Shown piece by piece: positions 4,208-6,332 of a stretch of DNA of 6,332 nt. Below the pieces are notes generated by a model, which was not told the origin of the DNA, ran no database searches, and saw only the letters and a program-made list of their open reading frames with translations. The stretch's first letter is position 1. Each line of letters opens with the position of its first letter. The position numbers and the translations under genes were made by a program. The stretch comes from Anaerolineae bacterium (GTDB taxonomy: Bacteria > Chloroflexota > Anaerolineae > B4-G1). The DNA lies in assembly GCA_030612185.1 (NCBI GenBank), contig JAUWOI010000268.1, positions 1 through 6,332 on the forward strand, read 5' to 3'.

Positions 4208-5046
4208 TTGAATTGGATTACCTGGTCATCGGTCACGTGACTCGTGACCTGGTAGATGGCGACTTCACTATTGGCGGGACGGTTTCCTACGCCGGCCGCA
4301 CTGCGCGTGCGCTGGACTGTCGCGTTGGTGCCATTACCAGCACCAGCCCTGACCTCGATCTGAACGGGGTGCTGAACGGCGCGATAATCGCCCGCTTCCC
4401 CGCCGCCACGACGACCACGTTCAAGAACATCTATAGCGCCGATGGCCGGCGACAGGTGGTACACGGTGTCGCAAGGACGCTGGTACCGGCGATGGTGCCA
4501 GCGCACTGGCGGACGGCCATCGTCCACCTGGGGCCAATCGCCCAGGAATGCGCCCCGGCGTTGGTCAATGCCTTTGGAGATGCTTTTGTGGGTTTGACCC
4601 CCCAAGGATGGATGCGGCGTTGGGATCACGCCGGCCACGTGAGTCCCTGCCAGTGGGAGACGGCCGAGGCGTTGCTAGCCCGCGCCGACGCCGTGGTGCT
4701 GAGCGAGGAGGACGTGGGGAGCGACGAGGCATTGGTGGCCCGATACGCCGCCCAGACGCGGCTGCTGGTCGTGACCCAGGCGGCGGCGGGTTGCACCGTA
4801 TACGTGGCTGGCCAGACACGTCACTTTCCAGCCCCGGTTGTGCACGAGGTGGACCCTACTGGTGTCGGCGACATTTTCGCGGCGGCCTTCTTCGTGTGGC
4901 TGCACCGAAACGGCGATCCCTGGACAGCCGCTCGCTTCGCCAACTGCGTCGCCGCCCGTTCGGTTACACAGGCTGGACTGTCTGGCACGCCTGGTGCGGA
5001 GGATGTCGCTTGCTGCGAGCGGGCCTTGAAGGCCCTGGGAGGATAG
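4201..5046 (+). CDS. PfkB-family carbohydrate kinase
   Basis: This is an ATP-dependent kinase of the ribokinase/PfkB superfamily, acting on a sugar, nucleoside or similar small hydroxyl compound. The 281 residues are slightly short for the family. The N-terminus DYLVIGHVTRDLV leads to the substrate-binding GG motif (residues 25-26, in IGGTVSYAGRTARAL). The ATP-side signature DPTGVGDIFAAAFF starts at residue 218, with Asp224 as the expected catalytic base. TQAAAGCTVY before it fits the usual TxGxxG strand. The substrate cannot be told from sequence. The start is uncertain: an in-frame TAG at 4195-4197 leaves TTG 4201 or TTG 4213, and neither has a clear ribosome binding site. It ends 11 bp before parA. 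It occupies the place where mnmE, mnmG and rsmG lie in many genomes, and no function in chromosome partition is implied. Confidence 0.88.
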   Translation: MVIELDYLVIGHVTRDLVDGDFTIGGTVSYAGRTARALDCRVGAITSTSPDLDLNGVLNGAIIARFPAATTTTFKNIYSADGRRQVVHGVARTLVPAMVPAHWRTAIVHLGPIAQECAPALVNAFGDAFVGLTPQGWMRRWDHAGHVSPCQWETAEALLARADAVVLSEEDVGSDEALVARYAAQTRLLVVTQAAAGCTVYVAGQTRHFPAPVVHEVDPTGVGDIFAAAFFVWLHRNGDPWTAARFANCVAARSVTQAGLSGTPGAEDVACCERALKALGG

Positions 5047-5057
5047 GGTGGGCCGGG

Positions 5058-5909
5058 ATGCCGATCATCTACGCTCTGGCTAACCAGAAGGGGGGGGTTG
5101 GCAAGACCACTACGGCGGTCAACGTAGGGGCTTGCCTGGCAGAGTGTGGCCAGCGCGTCCTGGTGGTGGATATTGACCCGCAGGCCAACGCCACCTCTTC
5201 GCTGGGGATAGATAAGCGCACCGTACCGCTCTCTACCTACGACCTACTGGTGCGCGAGATCCCGTTAGCCCGCATTGTGCAACTCACCGGTCGAGTGCGG
5301 CTCGACATGGTCCCCGCCTCGCCGTCGCTGGCCGGCGCGACGGTGGAACTGATCAGCCTGCCACGGCGGGAGTACCGCTTGCAGCAGATGCTGGTGGGGT
5401 TGAGCAAGGGCGAAGGGCATGTCCTGAGCGCAGGCGAAGGACCAGGCGAGCGGTATGACTACGTGTTGATTGATTGTCCACCCAGCCTGGGGATTTTGAC
5501 GGTGAACGGGCTGACGGCTGCCACCGATGGCGTGATCATCCCCGTGCAGTGTGAATACCTGGCGCTGGAGGGTCTCTCGCAATTGATGCGCACGATTGAG
5601 TTGGTGCGCCGCGCCATCAACCCGAGGCTGCGGCTGCGGGGGCTGGTGATGACGATGTACGATGGCCGCACCACCCTGGCGCGGCAGGTCATTGATGAGG
5701 TGCGGCGACACTTCCCCAGGCGGATCTTTAATACGATTATCCCGCGCAGCGTGCGTTTGAGCGAGGCGCCCAGTTACGGCGAGCCCATCATATCCTACGC
5801 CCCTCGTTCGGCGGGGGCACTGGCTTACGCGGCACTGACGCAGGAGTTGTTGGTGGGCGATCACAGTCGGTTAGCCGATAGCAGTCAGCCGGTAGCCGCC
5901 AGCCGCTGA
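5058..5909 (+). CDS. parA: Chromosome partitioning ATPase ParA/Soj
   Basis: This is a Walker-type ATPase that binds nucleoid DNA as an ATP dimer and, with ParB and parS, separates replicated origins. The deviant Walker A KGGVGKTT is at residues 11-18, with signature Lys11 and catalytic Lys16. VDIDPQANATSSLG (37-50) carries Asp40. The Walker B region YVLIDCPPSLG has Asp139. The late motif SVRLSEAPSYGEPI is typical of chromosomal ParA. The open frame extends 170 codons upstream, but ATG 5058 gives the normal N-terminus MPIIYALANQKGG. GGGAGG at 5037-5042 lies rather far upstream (15 nt). At 283 residues it is longer than the usual 250-260, because of a Gly-rich insert (about 117-130) and a C-terminal tail. 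The last 13 codons and the stop lie inside a heptamer repeat array. parB follows. Confidence 0.96.
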   Translation: MPIIYALANQKGGVGKTTTAVNVGACLAECGQRVLVVDIDPQANATSSLGIDKRTVPLSTYDLLVREIPLARIVQLTGRVRLDMVPASPSLAGATVELISLPRREYRLQQMLVGLSKGEGHVLSAGEGPGERYDYVLIDCPPSLGILTVNGLTAATDGVIIPVQCEYLALEGLSQLMRTIELVRRAINPRLRLRGLVMTMYDGRTTLARQVIDEVRRHFPRRIFNTIIPRSVRLSEAPSYGEPIISYAPRSAGALAYAALTQELLVGDHSRLADSSQPVAASR

Positions 5910-5944
5910 TTGCTAACTGCTAGCCGCTAGTTGCTAATTGCTGA
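5868..5944 (+). repeat. Degenerate 11-unit heptamer array, parA-parB junction
   Basis: Counting from 5868, eleven consecutive 7-bp units fit a loose YYGCTAR consensus. G at position 3 is present in all eleven, A at position 6 in nine, and the last base is always A or G. The clearest part is 5910-5944, with TTGCTAA twice (5910-5916, 5931-5937), CTGCTAG, CCGCTAG and TTGCTGA. Because 7 is not a multiple of 3, the units inside parA do not give a repeated peptide. Unit six contains the parA stop (TGA, 5907-5909), and the last unit merges with the parB Shine-Dalgarno sequence. The intergenic part is clear. The extension into parA is more degenerate. Confidence 0.7.
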
Positions 5945-5950
5945 GGAGAG
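5943..5950 (+). promoter_or_regulatory. RBS of parB
   Basis: GAGGAGAG at 5943-5950 is a good Shine-Dalgarno sequence just before ATG 5953, which opens the expected ParB N-terminus. Its first two bases are the end of the last heptamer unit. Confidence 0.8.
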
Positions 5951-5952
5951 AG

Positions 5953-6332
5953 ATGTCACCACACAAGAGTGGGCTGGGCAGGGGGTTGGAGGCACTGATC
6001 CCTCCTGCCGAAGAAGAGGTAGCAACAGTGGCACGGGAGGGTGTGATCGAGGCACCTCTCGCCTCTATCACGTCCAACCCCCACCAGCCGCGTGCACAGA
6101 TCCGCGATCAAGACCTGGTGGAACTGGCCGCCTCAATTGAGGAGCACGGGATCATCCAGCCACTTATCGTCACCAGAGCGGTTGATGGGTATCAACTGAT
6201 CGCCGGCGAGCGCCGCTGGCGTGCGGCACGGCTGGCCGGGTTGGCCACCGTCCCCGTCGTCGTGAAGGACGTGGCCCCCAGTGAGATGCTCGAACTGGCA
6301 CTGGTGGAGAACATTCAGCGGGCCGACCTAAA
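5953..6332 (+). CDS. parB: Chromosome partitioning protein ParB/Spo0J, 5' part
   Basis: This is a CTP-dependent DNA clamp that loads at parS and activates ParA. Only the first 126 codons and two bases are present; the gene runs off the right edge. The N-terminus KSGLGRGLEALIPP is the ParA-stimulating peptide of chromosomal ParB, with Arg10 in the key position. The ParB domain follows, with NPHQPR at 42-47, GIIQP at 66-70, the CTP-binding motif GERRWRAA at 85-92, and ENIQRADL at 119-126 at the window end. The helix-turn-helix and C-terminal dimer domain must lie beyond. No stop or frameshift is seen in the visible part. It starts 43 bp after parA, across the heptamer array, and probably shares its transcript. 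Confidence 0.96.
   Translation, partial: MSPHKSGLGRGLEALIPPAEEEVATVAREGVIEAPLASITSNPHQPRAQIRDQDLVELAASIEEHGIIQPLIVTRAVDGYQLIAGERRWRAARLAGLATVPVVVKDVAPSEMLELALVENIQRADL

Noticed and set aside
4234..4239. CACGTG core (also at 1263-1268 and 4636-4641) as a possible parS site.
   Set aside because: The flanks do not match the parS consensus TGTTTCACGTGAAACA on either side, and all three lie inside coding regions where a 6-bp palindrome is expected by chance.
4231..4249. 7-bp inverted repeat GGTCACG/CGTGACC near the kinase start as an operator.
   Set aside because: It lies in codons for the conserved IGHVTRDL segment, so coding constraint is a sufficient explanation.
4548..5057. The parA frame stays open for 170 codons upstream of ATG 5058, suggesting a longer protein.
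   Set aside because: The upstream part overlaps the kinase gene in another frame, is full of Arg, Gly and Pro as in shadow frames, and ATG 5058 gives exactly the normal ParA N-terminus.

Overview
The window is a compact, one-directional housekeeping locus of the kind found near bacterial replication origins. On the + strand, in order, it carries rpmH (ribosomal protein L34), rnpA (RNase P protein), yidD, a beta-propeller lipoprotein, a short yidC/Oxa1 insertase, jag/khpB, a PfkB-family sugar kinase, parA/soj and the 5' part of parB/spo0J, which runs off the right edge. GC content looks like roughly 60 percent, with TTG and GTG starts in use. A member of Chloroflexota, perhaps Anaerolineae-like, seems the best guess from the gene order and protein style, but this is an inference from memory and not shown by the sequence.

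Positions 1-497 hold no confidently recognised gene. The left part is rich in inverted repeats. Two of them surround a possible promoter (-35 at 98-103, -10 at 122-127) in front of a 38-codon reading frame (152-268). The minus strand from 494 to 265 has two short overlapping frames that could be the decayed end of a gene. A near-perfect sigma-70 promoter at 498-526 (TTGACC, 17 bp, TATAAT) then starts the rpmH transcription unit. rpmH, rnpA, yidD, the lipoprotein gene, yidC and jag follow with gaps of 0 to 46 bp and probably form one operon: ribosome component, tRNA-processing protein, and membrane-protein insertion factors. The lipoprotein gene uses a TTG start directly after the yidD stop, with a strong Shine-Dalgarno sequence inside yidD. 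This ties an extracytoplasmic propeller to the insertase genes.

A 75-bp gap after jag contains a perfect 15-bp inverted repeat and separates the insertase group from kinase-parA-parB. In Bacillus-type genomes mnmE, mnmG and rsmG lie between jag and soj. Here they are absent and a PfkB-family kinase stands in their place.

The most unusual DNA-level feature is 7-bp periodic sequence at three gene starts: the rpmH leader, the kinase start, and a degenerate 11-unit array that runs from the parA 3' end, through its stop codon, to the parB ribosome binding site. It resembles the short tandem heptamer repeats described in cyanobacteria.
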